DNA of 39,243 nt, taken from contig CAJNDL010000019.1 of NCBI GenBank assembly GCA_905221505.1, forward strand, positions 1 through 39,243, in the 5' to 3' direction. Source of the stretch: a bacterium (GTDB taxonomy: Bacteria > Bacillota > Bacilli > Lactobacillales > Streptococcaceae). Every line of letters begins with the position of its first letter. Position 1 is the first letter of the stretch. A program made the position numbers and the translations under genes. Positions 17,083 through 24,003 of the stretch are shown in pieces. The notes under the pieces are model-generated. The model saw nothing but the letters and a program-made list of their open reading frames with translations, had not been told where the DNA came from and did no database searches.

Positions 17083-18249
17083 TTATTCTTCAATTTCGAT
17101 TTCAAGTTCGTCGCCTAGGTCAAGTGTAACTTCTTCATTCACAGAATCTGCTTGAACTGCGTCATCTTTTTTAGTTTCAATACCTTCCACAGAAGCTTCT
17201 TCTCCATCAATCAAACCAAATTGAACACGGACTTGATGGTCAATCTCATCAAAGACTTCTGGGTTATCTGCCAAGTATTTCTTAGCATTTTCAGAACCTT
17301 GCCCGATTTTCTCATCCTTGTAAGAGTACCAAGCCCCGGCTTTTTTGATGATATCCAAATCGCTTGCAATCTTCAAGAGCTCACCAGTCTTAGAAATCCC
17401 TTCTCCGTACATGATTTCAACGAAGGCTTCCTTAAATGGTGGAGCCACCTTGTTTTTCACGACCTTAATCTTAGTTTCCTTACCAACATTGGTATCTTTT
17501 TGGTCACCAGTTCCCTTGATTTGTGTGCTTCCACGAACATCCAAACGGACTGAAGCGTAGAATTTCAGAGCACGTCCACCAGGAGTTGTTTCTGGATTTC
17601 CAAACATGACCCCAACTTTTTCACGCAATTGGTTGATAAAGATGGCAATTGTTTTGGTTTTATTGATAGAAGCACCCAGTTTACGCATGGCTTGACTCAT
17701 CATACGAGCCTGCAAACCAACGTGGCTGTCTCCGATATCTCCATCAATTTCCGCACGAGGTACAAGGGCCGCAACTGAGTCGACTACGACAAGGTCCACA
17801 GCACCTGAGTCAATCAATTTTCCTGCAATTTCAAGACCTTGCTCTCCTGAGTCTGGTTGAGACAAGAGCAATTCGTCAATATTGACCCCAAGAGCCGCAG
17901 CATAAGCTGGATCAAGTGCATGCTCCGCATCGATAAAGGCTGCAATCCCACCTTCTTTTTGCGCTTGCGCGACTGCATGAAGGGCAACTGTTGTCTTACC
18001 AGATGACTCTGGCCCATAGATTTCGATGATACGTCCCTTAGGATAACCACCTGAACCAAGGGCAATATCAAGAGCCAAGGAACCTGAGCTCATCACTTGC
18101 ACTTTTTGCTCTGCACGTTCACCCAAACGCATGATTGAACCTTTACCAAAGTCTTTCTCAATCAATTTAAGAGCGTCATTCAAGGCTTTTTCACGTTCTG
18201 CCCCAAATTTTTTTGAAATTTCATCTAATTTTTTTGGTTTTTTCGCCAT
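17083..18249 (-). CDS. recA: Recombinase RecA
   Basis: RecA polymerises on single-stranded DNA and drives homologous recombination, needed for repair and for integrating transforming DNA. The 388-residue protein has Walker [10 protein letters not shown] at residues 79-87, [22 protein letters not shown] (the DNA-binding L2 region) and a very acidic C-terminal tail. It starts at ATG 18249 after AGGAGAATAG. It follows cinA by 54 bases. A TATAAT at the gene junction on the minus strand could give basal expression in addition to competence-induced read-through from the cin-box. Confidence 0.99.
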   Translation of the reverse strand: MAKKPKKLDEISKKFGAEREKALNDALKLIEKDFGKGSIMRLGERAEQKVQVMSSGSLALDIALGSGGYPKGRIIEIYGPESSGKTTVALHAVAQAQKEGGIAAFIDAEHALDPAYAAALGVNIDELLLSQPDSGEQGLEIAGKLIDSGAVDLVVVDSVAALVPRAEIDGDIGDSHVGLQARMMSQAMRKLGASINKTKTIAIFINQLREKVGVMFGNPETTPGGRALKFYASVRLDVRGSTQIKGTGDQKDTNVGKETKIKVVKNKVAPPFKEAFVEIMYGEGISKTGELLKIASDLDIIKKAGAWYSYKDEKIGQGSENAKKYLADNPEVFDEIDHQVRVQFGLIDGEEASVEGIETKKDDAVQADSVNEEVTLDLGDELEIEIEE

Positions 18250-18303
18250 TCTATTCTCCTACATTCTAATGGTCCTCAGACCTATCTACTATTATATCAA
18301 AAG

Positions 18304-19560
18304 TTAGTCACTTAATAAAGCCTTGCGAACTAGGTTAAAGGCATGCATAACCGCAATGTGGCGTACATCTGCTCGACTTCTGCCTCCAATATTCACCTTG
18401 ATGACCTCAGTTCCTTGCTCCTGTGCCAAGCCTATGTAAACTGTCCCAGCTGGATGACCTTCTAGACTATCTGGCCCTGCTACTCCAGTCAAGCTAATAC
18501 CACAATCAGACTGGGTCTTGCTTCGTGCCTGCTCAGCCATCTTCTGAGCTGTAAATTCAGACACAACACCATATTCTTCCAAATCCTTGACAGGAATATC
18601 CAACATCTTTGATTTTTCCTCCAGGCTATAGGTCACAAAGCCACCCTTAAATATACTTGAAGCTCCTGAAAAATCCGCCACAGTAGCTTGGAAAAGCCCT
18701 GCCGTCAAACTCTCTGCTGCGGTGATAGTTTTCCCTTGCTTTTTCAGTTCTTCTACCACAATACTGGCCAAGCTAGACTCTTCCCCATAACCATAACAAA
18801 GTTCTCGTAAAGAAAGGCCTTCAAAAGTCTGACAATCCAAGATTTGATTTTCTAAGATTTCCAACGCTTGATTCGCCTCTTCTTGACTGCTAGATTTTGT
18901 TGACAGACGCAGAGTGACTTCTCCTGTCTTGGCATAAGGGGCCAAAGTCGGATCTGTTTGATTATCAATCAAATCAGCCAAAATGGTCACCAGCTGACTT
19001 TCGCCAATTCCAAAGAAGCGAAGAACTCGGGAATACAGCTTGCTCCCTGTCATCAACTTGGGTAGAAGCTGGTTTAAGACCATGGGTTTCAATTCACTTG
19101 GTGGACCAGGAAGAACGACGTAGGTCACTTCGTTCACTTCTAAGATTCCTCCAACAGCCAATCCTGTTTCGTTTGGTAGTGGAGTCGCCCCTGCTACAAT
19201 TTGAGCTTGTCTTTCATTATTCGGTGTTCGGGAATAGTCTGGTCTCTGGGCAAAAAAGATATCCAACTTCTCCTGCGCCTGAGAATCGAAAACTAATTCT
19301 TTCCCTAAAAATTTAGCCAACGTTTGTTTGGTTAGGTCATCCTCAGTTGGCCCCAAACCGCCTGTCAAAATCACCAGACTGCTACGTTGACTAGCAATCT
19401 CAAGCAAAGACAAGAGACGAGTTTCATTGTCTCCTACAGCAGTCTGAAAATAAACATCTACCCCAATCTCTGCTAGTTTTTCCGATAAAAACTGGGCATT
19501 GGTATTGACAATCTGTCCTGTCAAAATCTCTGTTCCAACAGCAATGATTTCTGCTTTCAT
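18304..19560 (-). CDS. cinA: Competence/damage-inducible protein CinA
   Basis: The 418-residue protein has an N-terminal MoaB/MogA-like domain ([46 protein letters not shown]). Its C-terminal nicotinamide-nucleotide amidase domain ([40 protein letters not shown]) recycles NMN. In pneumococcus CinA helps bring RecA to the membrane during transformation. It heads the cinA-recA-dinF operon. A ComX-type cin-box lies only 18 bases upstream of the ATG, and the start follows AGGAGGAAAC. Confidence 0.97.
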   Translation of the reverse strand: MKAEIIAVGTEILTGQIVNTNAQFLSEKLAEIGVDVYFQTAVGDNETRLLSLLEIASQRSSLVILTGGLGPTEDDLTKQTLAKFLGKELVFDSQAQEKLDIFFAQRPDYSRTPNNERQAQIVAGATPLPNETGLAVGGILEVNEVTYVVLPGPPSELKPMVLNQLLPKLMTGSKLYSRVLRFFGIGESQLVTILADLIDNQTDPTLAPYAKTGEVTLRLSTKSSSQEEANQALEILENQILDCQTFEGLSLRELCYGYGEESSLASIVVEELKKQGKTITAAESLTAGLFQATVADFSGASSIFKGGFVTYSLEEKSKMLDIPVKDLEEYGVVSEFTAQKMAEQARSKTQSDCGISLTGVAGPDSLEGHPAGTVYIGLAQEQGTEVIKVNIGGRSRADVRHIAVMHAFNLVRKALLSD

Positions 19561-19577
19561 GTTTCCTCCTACCTATC

Positions 19578-19585
19578 TATTCGTA
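19578..19585 (-). promoter_or_regulatory. cin-box (ComX/SigX promoter) of cinA-recA-dinF
   Basis: The minus strand reads TACGAATA, the exact octamer recognised by the competence sigma factor ComX. A T-rich stretch, which is also the tail of the lytR terminator, lies about ten bases upstream. The start of cinA follows after a leader of only about ten bases with AGGAGG. Confidence 0.9.
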
Positions 19586-19593
19586 TTTTTTTG

Positions 19594-19622
19594 AAAAAAT
19601 CGCAGGAAATTTCCCACGATTG
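19594..19622 (-). terminator. lytR terminator, possibly bidirectional
   Basis: On the minus strand AATCGTGGGAAA pairs with TTTCCTGCGATT (one interior mismatch), followed by TTTTTTC. It ends the comM-lytR operon directly ahead of the cin-box. Confidence 0.85.
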
Positions 19623-19645
19623 ATTTTTTATTTGTATCAAGAAAG

Positions 19646-20662
19646 TTAATTATCTTCGTCACTAACAGGCACCCGTCCAAACAAATCTTCAAATAAGACA
19701 ACATTTGTTTCAAGCTGAGTGACTTCTTCTTGTCCCAAAGAACGTCTCAAAAGATTCTGCATTTCCAACATATGGTTTCTCGTAACAATTTGATAAGAAA
19801 CGCCTTGTAGCATCTCCCCTTCACCCTTCAACTGTTGTGTTTCAATAGTTTTAAATGAATCTTTATAGCCCAACAAGCTTGGAATACTTTTCGCAGATAA
19901 ATCAATATTAGTCTGCATATTAGTACTTAGGGCTTTTAAAATAGATTGGTAGTGACTGACACTATTCAAACTAAGAACTTTTTCAACAACTTTTTGAATG
20001 ACTTCACGCTGACGCTTTTGACGACCATAGTCTCCTTCTGGATCTTGATAACGCATGCGTGAATAAACAAGCGCTTCTTCTCCATTTATTGTCTGCTCTC
20101 CAACACCGATAGAAATGGTGTTAAATTCTTCTTGGTCACTGATAGAAATCGGGAAACCTAGTGTATTATTGACCGTAATCCCCCCCACTGCATCGACCAA
20201 TTGTTGCAATCCTTGCATATTAACCATAATGTAGCGATCGATATGGATATTCATCATCTTTTGAATTGTTTCTATAGCAAGTTCTGCTCCACCACCAGCA
20301 TAGGCAGCGTTTAGCTTCGCTTCTTCAATACTACCATCTTTATGTTGAATTTTAGTCAGGATATCACGTTCCAAACTCAACATCATGGTCTTCTTAGTAT
20401 GTGGATTGACAGTCAAGAGAATCATGGAATCACTATTTCCAGCCCACTGATCTGTACGCTCTACATTCCCAGTATCAACCCCCATCAACAGAATGGTCAT
20501 AGGTTCTGTTGCTTCAATAACCTTGGTTTCTTCGCCTATTTTTTTATAGGTCTTTGACAAGGTTTGTGTACCTTGCTGATAAATAGTATACGCAAAAACA
20601 CCGACACCTAAAACTGTCACAGCTAGAAAAGCTAATACCATTCCAATAATTTTTTTAACCAT
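19646..20662 (-). CDS. lytR: LytR-CpsA-Psr family protein LytR
   Basis: The 338-residue protein has one N-terminal membrane anchor (residues about 5-27) and an extracellular LCP domain. The domain runs from MGVDTGNVERTDQWAGNSDS through SLERDILTKI and NAAYAGGGAELA to VYSRMRYQDPEGDYGRQKRQ, with the conserved arginines and aspartates. LCP proteins ligate teichoic acids or capsule to peptidoglycan. It is the last gene of the comM-tsaE-GNAT-lytR set and begins 7 bases after the GNAT stop. Being in the comM operon, it is likely to be raised in early competence, as reported for pneumococcus. Confidence 0.93.
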   Translation of the reverse strand: MVKKIIGMVLAFLAVTVLGVGVFAYTIYQQGTQTLSKTYKKIGEETKVIEATEPMTILLMGVDTGNVERTDQWAGNSDSMILLTVNPHTKKTMMLSLERDILTKIQHKDGSIEEAKLNAAYAGGGAELAIETIQKMMNIHIDRYIMVNMQGLQQLVDAVGGITVNNTLGFPISISDQEEFNTISIGVGEQTINGEEALVYSRMRYQDPEGDYGRQKRQREVIQKVVEKVLSLNSVSHYQSILKALSTNMQTNIDLSAKSIPSLLGYKDSFKTIETQQLKGEGEMLQGVSYQIVTRNHMLEMQNLLRRSLGQEEVTQLETNVVLFEDLFGRVPVSDEDN

Positions 20663-20669
20663 ATTTCTA

Positions 20670-21188
20670 CTAATCTATCAGTTTACCCATCAAGTAAACA
20701 TCGATAAATTTCCCTTCTTCTATATATGCTCCACGCTCTTGGCGACCTTCAATTATAAAGCCATGCTTTTGATAAAGATGGACTGCAGCTTGATTACGAG
20801 TTTGGACAGTCAGTTGGAGACGACGCAGAATGCCACTTGCTTGTGCCCATTCTATCGCTTCCTCTAGCAAAAAACTTCCCAATCCATTATTCCAATATCT
20901 TTTTCCAATCACAATGAAGAGATCTCCAATATGACGGACTCTCTTGCGCTGGTCAGCTGTAATATTTACAATACCAGCAATTTTATCATTTAAGAATGCT
21001 AGTAAGGTTATCTGATTGTCCGAACTAGCTTGCTTGTTGAGGAATATTTCCATCTCCTCACTGGTCAAGAGAATACCATCTCCGTCTAAGCTGGTAAAAT
21101 CTGTTTCTACACTGACACGATTTAAAAATGATACTAAGGCAGCCGCATCTTCAATTTCTGCTTCCCTAATGAGCAATTCATACTCCAT
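20670..21188 (-). CDS. GNAT-family N-acetyltransferase
   Basis: The 172-residue protein has the GNAT fold: a conserved acetyl-CoA region around IGDLFIVIGKRYWNNGLGSF with LLEEAIEWA, then LQLTVQTRNQAAVHLYQKHG. The last segments suggest the RimJ/RimL or ribosomal-protein acetyltransferase branch. The substrate is unknown. The ATG at 21188 lies inside the tsaE end (11-base overlap), and lytR follows within 7 bases, so it is translated within one operon. Confidence 0.9.
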   Translation of the reverse strand: MEYELLIREAEIEDAAALVSFLNRVSVETDFTSLDGDGILLTSEEMEIFLNKQASSDNQITLLAFLNDKIAGIVNITADQRKRVRHIGDLFIVIGKRYWNNGLGSFLLEEAIEWAQASGILRRLQLTVQTRNQAAVHLYQKHGFIIEGRQERGAYIEEGKFIDVYLMGKLID

Positions 21189-21621
21189 GTTGAAGCTCCT
21201 CTAAGAGTTTTTCTGCACGCAAACCCTTTGCTTGGAAATTTAATCTGCGACCGTCTTCTTCTTTTAGAATTTCCAACTCTAAATAAGTATCTGGCAAGGC
21301 ATCTCCTAAGAGATTGCCCCACTCAATAACAGTCACTCCGACACCAAAGAGAAACTCATCCAAGTCGATAGAATCCGCATCTCCTTCAATTCGATAAACA
21401 TCTAGGTGATAAAGTGGCAGTCTGCCTTCATACTCTCTTACGATAGTATAGGTCGGACTTTTAATCATTTGAGAAATCTGTAAACCTTTAGCAAGTCCCT
21501 TAGTAAAGGTCGTTTTACCTGCACCCAGTTCTCCAGTTAAGATTAAAACATCATTCTTTTCTAATAGATGGCCCAATCGTTCCCCTAAGGCTTGTAGCTC
21601 TTCTTCATTTTTTGTGTACAT
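21178..21621 (-). CDS. tsaE: tRNA threonylcarbamoyladenosine ATPase TsaE
   Basis: TsaE is the ATPase that drives turnover of the TsaB-TsaD complex making t6A37 in ANN-decoding tRNAs. The 147-residue protein has Walker A GELGAGKTT at residues 30-38, TYTIVREYEG and LYHLDVYRI, then VIEWGNLL, all family-typical. It is downstream of comM, separated by a BOX element, and overlaps the GNAT gene. The linkage of an essential tRNA-modification gene to competence genes matches pneumococcus. Confidence 0.96.
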   Translation of the reverse strand: MYTKNEEELQALGERLGHLLEKNDVLILTGELGAGKTTFTKGLAKGLQISQMIKSPTYTIVREYEGRLPLYHLDVYRIEGDADSIDLDEFLFGVGVTVIEWGNLLGDALPDTYLELEILKEEDGRRLNFQAKGLRAEKLLEELQHGV

Positions 21622-21673
21622 ACTCTTATTATACCAAAAACTTTTCTTTTGTGCCTATTTTCCTGCTAAACTT

Positions 21674-21777
21674 ATACTCAATGAAAATCAAAGAGCAAAC
21701 TAGGAAGCTAGCCGCAGGCTGTACTTGAGTACGGCAAGGCGACGCTGACGTAGTTTGAAGAGATTTTCGAAGAGTAT
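21674..21777 (-). repeat. BOX element (boxA-boxC) between comM and tsaE
   Basis: This copy is closely similar to the one at 3843, in the same minus-strand orientation, and contains TACGGCAAGGCGACGCTGACG, nearly identical to the standard BOX-PCR primer. No boxB. It occupies most of the 189-base gap inside the comM operon, so it is transcribed and could form a stable hairpin between the two cistrons. Confidence 0.95.
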
Positions 21778-21810
21778 TACCATCATAACATCCATAAAAA
21801 CAAGCTTACT

Positions 21811-22431
21811 CTAAAAGAAAATGAGCGTAGCAATGACCAATACAAGATCTCGGAAAATATGACCATAAAAGGAAACTTCCTTTTTAACAGAATTTGGGAC
21901 AAGATAGGCTGCAAAAAACAGACCCAGTCCAATATAAATCAGAAGTGAGACAATGGTCATTGGATTTCTTAAGAAGAGAAGTGTTGCTAAAATAGTCACC
22001 AAAACTGTCTTTTTTCTATCTAGCATAGCAAGCAAATCGCGCATGTATTTTTTCAAGGGTAAAAAAATCAACAAATCTAGCCCAAATAGAAAGAAAAAGG
22101 ATGGCAATAAAAAGTCAACTAATTCTTGTTGCAGCGTATTTTTGATAAACAAGTTGTCTGACAAAACAAGGACAGCTCCTAACAAATTAATTAAGAGTAA
22201 CATACTGTAAAAAAGCTTCACTGACTTCTTACTGGCTAGGACACTATGGACTTCTTGCTTACGGGTATAAAGATAATTTACTCCAGCACAGATTCCTGAA
22301 ACGAAGACCATACTTCCGATGAAAAAAGCTGTACTTTGTTTAAAGGACAAGATGCATTCCTTCCATAGGAAACAGCTACTCAAACTGATTTGAATTAAAG
22401 CTAACAAAAATAAGATTCTCATTGATTTCAT
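21811..22431 (-). CDS. comM: ComM-like fratricide immunity membrane protein
   Basis: The 206-residue protein is strongly hydrophobic with about six or seven membrane helices. Length, membrane nature and position directly before tsaE-GNAT-lytR match pneumococcal ComM, the early-competence protein that protects competent cells from their own lysins. It lacks obvious catalytic motifs. The start at ATG 22431 follows AAGGGGGAG; a second in-frame ATG three codons later is less well placed. The call rests on position and general appearance more than on a diagnostic motif. Confidence 0.8.
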   Translation of the reverse strand: MKSMRILFLLALIQISLSSCFLWKECILSFKQSTAFFIGSMVFVSGICAGVNYLYTRKQEVHSVLASKKSVKLFYSMLLLINLLGAVLVLSDNLFIKNTLQQELVDFLLPSFFFLFGLDLLIFLPLKKYMRDLLAMLDRKKTVLVTILATLLFLRNPMTIVSLLIYIGLGLFFAAYLVPNSVKKEVSFYGHIFRDLVLVIATLIFF

Positions 22432-22455
22432 CTTTTCTCCCCCTTCCTACCAATC

Positions 22456-22502
22456 ATTATACTAGGAGAAAAGAGAGAACTGTTTCCAATCTTCTCAAAT
22501 GT
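22456..22502 (-). promoter_or_regulatory. comM promoter with ComE-box-like half-sites
   Basis: TATAAT (22456-22461, minus strand) lies about 25 bases upstream of the comM start. Upstream are ACAGTTCTC (22475-22483) and ACATTTGAG (22494-22502), both resembling the ComE half-site ACAnTTcaG. Their period is 19 bp rather than the usual 21, and they sit closer to the -10 than in comC as I recall it. ComE control is therefore only a candidate; the -10 itself is good. Confidence 0.4.
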
Positions 22503-22535
22503 CTCTTTTAGACGCTAAACAAACACGAGAGACTA

Positions 22536-22606
22536 ATACTCAATGAAAATCAAAGAGCAACCTGCAGCTAGAGCTGACATAGTTTGAAGAGATTTTAGAA
22601 GAATAT
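22536..22606 (-). repeat. BOX remnant, internally deleted
   Basis: The ends match the BOX termini (ATACTCAATGAAAATCAAAG and a degenerate GATTTTAGAAGAATAT), but the core is reduced to CCTGCAGCTAGAGCTGACAT. At 71 bases it is about 30 shorter than the neighbouring boxA-boxC element. Confidence 0.85.
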
Positions 22607-22616
22607 AAATTTGAAA

Positions 22617-22651
22617 TAAGGCTGATAGTATTAATTTCACTATCAGCCTTA
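22617..22651 (-). terminator. tprA-like gene terminator
   Basis: A perfect 13-bp stem (TAAGGCTGATAGT/ACTATCAGCCTTA) with a nine-base loop. On the minus strand it is followed by TTTC then AAATTT, a modest T-run. It lies about 45 bases past the regulator's stop. Confidence 0.75.
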
Positions 22652-22694
22652 CAGGTTATTTAACGTTTCAGAAAAACTATAATGTCAAGATTAA

Positions 22695-23558
22695 CTAAAC
22701 AGTATCTAATTCCTTCAAATAATTTTCTATCTTCATCAACATTAAAGGATTGTTATAAATCTTACATAACTCTCTTGCTTCTATATAATAATTTTTGACT
22801 TGTTCTTTGTCTAGAAATTTGGCTCCAGCATTTCCTACAAGAATAAGTAGGGGAGCCAGTTGGTAGCTTGTCTGTCTTTGTTTGCAGAGTTCAATCGTCT
22901 CAAGAGCTTCTTGGATGGCTTCGTTATATTTTTTCTTTGACACTAGGTAGTGAGCGTAGTTGTAACGAACTCTGATGTAGCCAAATAAAAACTCTTGATG
23001 CTCAAAATTTTTTGTCTGATATAACTCCATTAAATGAGAGTAGTTTGCCTCATATTCTTGTTCACGACCCACTAAGGAATAGAAATTAGATAGAGTATTC
23101 AATGCCTTTAAATAAATCAGAGTATTTGAGGAGACTTTTAATAATATATTTTCCAATGAAGAAATTGCCTCACACTTACTGTCATATTGATAAAAGTCAA
23201 TAATAGCTTTAATCCATTCAAGGTAAGTTCTGTCTTCTAGTGTTAGAAAAGTACTTCGTTCAATCTCTATCCTATAAATATATTCCAAATCGTCATAATT
23301 TCTATCATCTAATAGGCGAGTAGATAATTGCTTGAAGTTAGAGAGGTTAGATTTAATTTCAATTTGTTCATTGAAAAAGTAATCCAAAGGGACTTCAAGT
23401 CGTTGAGAGAGTTTGAATAACAAATCTGCGGAGGGAATAAAATGACCTCTCTCAATTTTACTAATCTGACTTTGTTCACAAATTCCTTCTGCAAGAGTTT
23501 GTTGGGAGAGACCTAACTCTTTTCTCTTTACTCTGAATTTCTCAGCGAGTGTATTCAT
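22695..23558 (-). CDS. tprA: TprA-type quorum regulator (PlcR-like, HTH + TPR)
   Basis: The 287-residue protein has an N-terminal XRE helix-turn-helix (residues about 6-61: FRVKRKELGLSQQTLAEGIC, QISKIERGHFIPSADLLFKL). A TPR-like helical region to the C-terminus follows (ALNTLSNFYSLVGREQEYEA, RYNYAHYLVSKKKYNEAIQE, LVGNAGAKFLDKEQVKNYYI). This is the RRNPP architecture, whose TPR domain binds an imported peptide. Position after comM, length and sequence suggest pneumococcal TprA, which represses its target operon until PhrA peptide is imported by the Ami permease. A divergent Phr-like ORF begins 187 bases away, and a repeat in both promoters is a candidate operator. The downstream cargo differs from the pneumococcal lantibiotic genes. 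Confidence 0.85.
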   Translation of the reverse strand: MNTLAEKFRVKRKELGLSQQTLAEGICEQSQISKIERGHFIPSADLLFKLSQRLEVPLDYFFNEQIEIKSNLSNFKQLSTRLLDDRNYDDLEYIYRIEIERSTFLTLEDRTYLEWIKAIIDFYQYDSKCEAISSLENILLKVSSNTLIYLKALNTLSNFYSLVGREQEYEANYSHLMELYQTKNFEHQEFLFGYIRVRYNYAHYLVSKKKYNEAIQEALETIELCKQRQTSYQLAPLLILVGNAGAKFLDKEQVKNYYIEARELCKIYNNPLMLMKIENYLKELDTV

Positions 23559-23592
23559 TAAAGATAATAATCCTTCCTATTTGCTTAATTTC

Positions 23593-23621
23593 ATTATAAA
23601 ATTTTTAGTTCAAAATAGCAA
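23593..23621 (-). promoter_or_regulatory. tprA promoter
   Basis: On the minus strand TTGCTA (23616-23621) and TATAAT (23593-23598) are separated by 17 bases. The spacer contains the first AGTTCAAAA repeat (23607-23615, plus-strand reading), so a protein bound there would block the promoter. Confidence 0.65.
23607..23615 (+). repeat. AGTTCAAAA copy 1, candidate TprA operator
   Basis: Nine-base direct repeat, identical to copy 2 at 23666-23674. It lies in the spacer of the tprA promoter. The two copies are 59 bp apart in the same orientation. Confidence 0.4.
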
Positions 23622-23665
23622 GTCAAAGAAATAAATAATTCCCCATGGTAATAATAAGAAAAAAA

Positions 23666-23674
23666 AGTTCAAAA
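23666..23674 (+). repeat. AGTTCAAAA copy 2, candidate TprA operator
   Basis: Identical nine-base repeat placed 14 bases upstream of the phr -35. Together with copy 1 it could let the regulator act on both divergent promoters. An A/T-rich chance match is possible, since the whole region is A/T-rich. Confidence 0.4.
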
Positions 23675-23688
23675 CATAATAAAAACAA

Positions 23689-23717
23689 TTGACTAAATAA
23701 AATATATCTGTTAGAAT
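23689..23717 (+). promoter_or_regulatory. phr-cbp promoter
   Basis: TTGACT (23689-23694) and TAGAAT (23712-23717) are separated by exactly 17 bases. The predicted transcript begins about 22 bases before the phr start and continues through the choline-binding protein gene, which has no separate promoter visible. Confidence 0.75.
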
Positions 23718-23745
23718 AAAAACAAGGAAACAGAAAGGGGTTTCA

Positions 23746-24003
23746 TTGCATGAGAAAAAACGTGGAATTAAAAAAATAGTTATATTTGTATTACTAAGTG
23801 TTCTTGCATTTGGTAATACAATTCCCTATCAACAGTTTGTTCAGAAGAATAGACAAATGGTAAAGTTTATAATTTCGCCTCATCTGGTGAGTGGATTTAA
23901 TATTGGAGGGTATATAGATGAAAATTTTGAAAAAAACTATGCAAGTTGGATTAACAGCAATTTTCTTTGGTTTGCTAGCTACCAATACAGTATTTGCAGA
24001 TGA
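23746..24003 (+). CDS. Phr-like pheromone precursor ORF, TTG start, stop displaced
   Basis: This 85-codon ORF starts at TTG 23746 behind AAAGGGG. It has a basic N-terminus (MHEKKRGIKK) and a hydrophobic export helix (IVIFVLLSVLAFG), then a polar stretch and SGFNIGGYID at residues 49-58. Pneumococcal PhrA is, as I recall, 56 residues and ends SNGLDVGKAD, so the match in position and pattern (S.G then hydrophobic-D/N-hydrophobic-G) is suggestive. Here no stop follows; the frame runs 27 codons further and overlaps the cbp gene in another frame. An ATG four bases downstream of the TTG is out of frame by one base at a run of six A residues. It may be a functional precursor, a precursor damaged by the cbp junction, or a leader. 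Confidence 0.5.
   Translation: MHEKKRGIKKIVIFVLLSVLAFGNTIPYQQFVQKNRQMVKFIISPHLVSGFNIGGYIDENFEKNYASWINSNFLWFASYQYSICR

Noticed and set aside
23750..23779. ATG-initiated short ORF at the phr start
   Set aside because: It ends after nine codons. The in-frame TTG four bases upstream gives the exported-peptide pattern and is equally close to the ribosome site.
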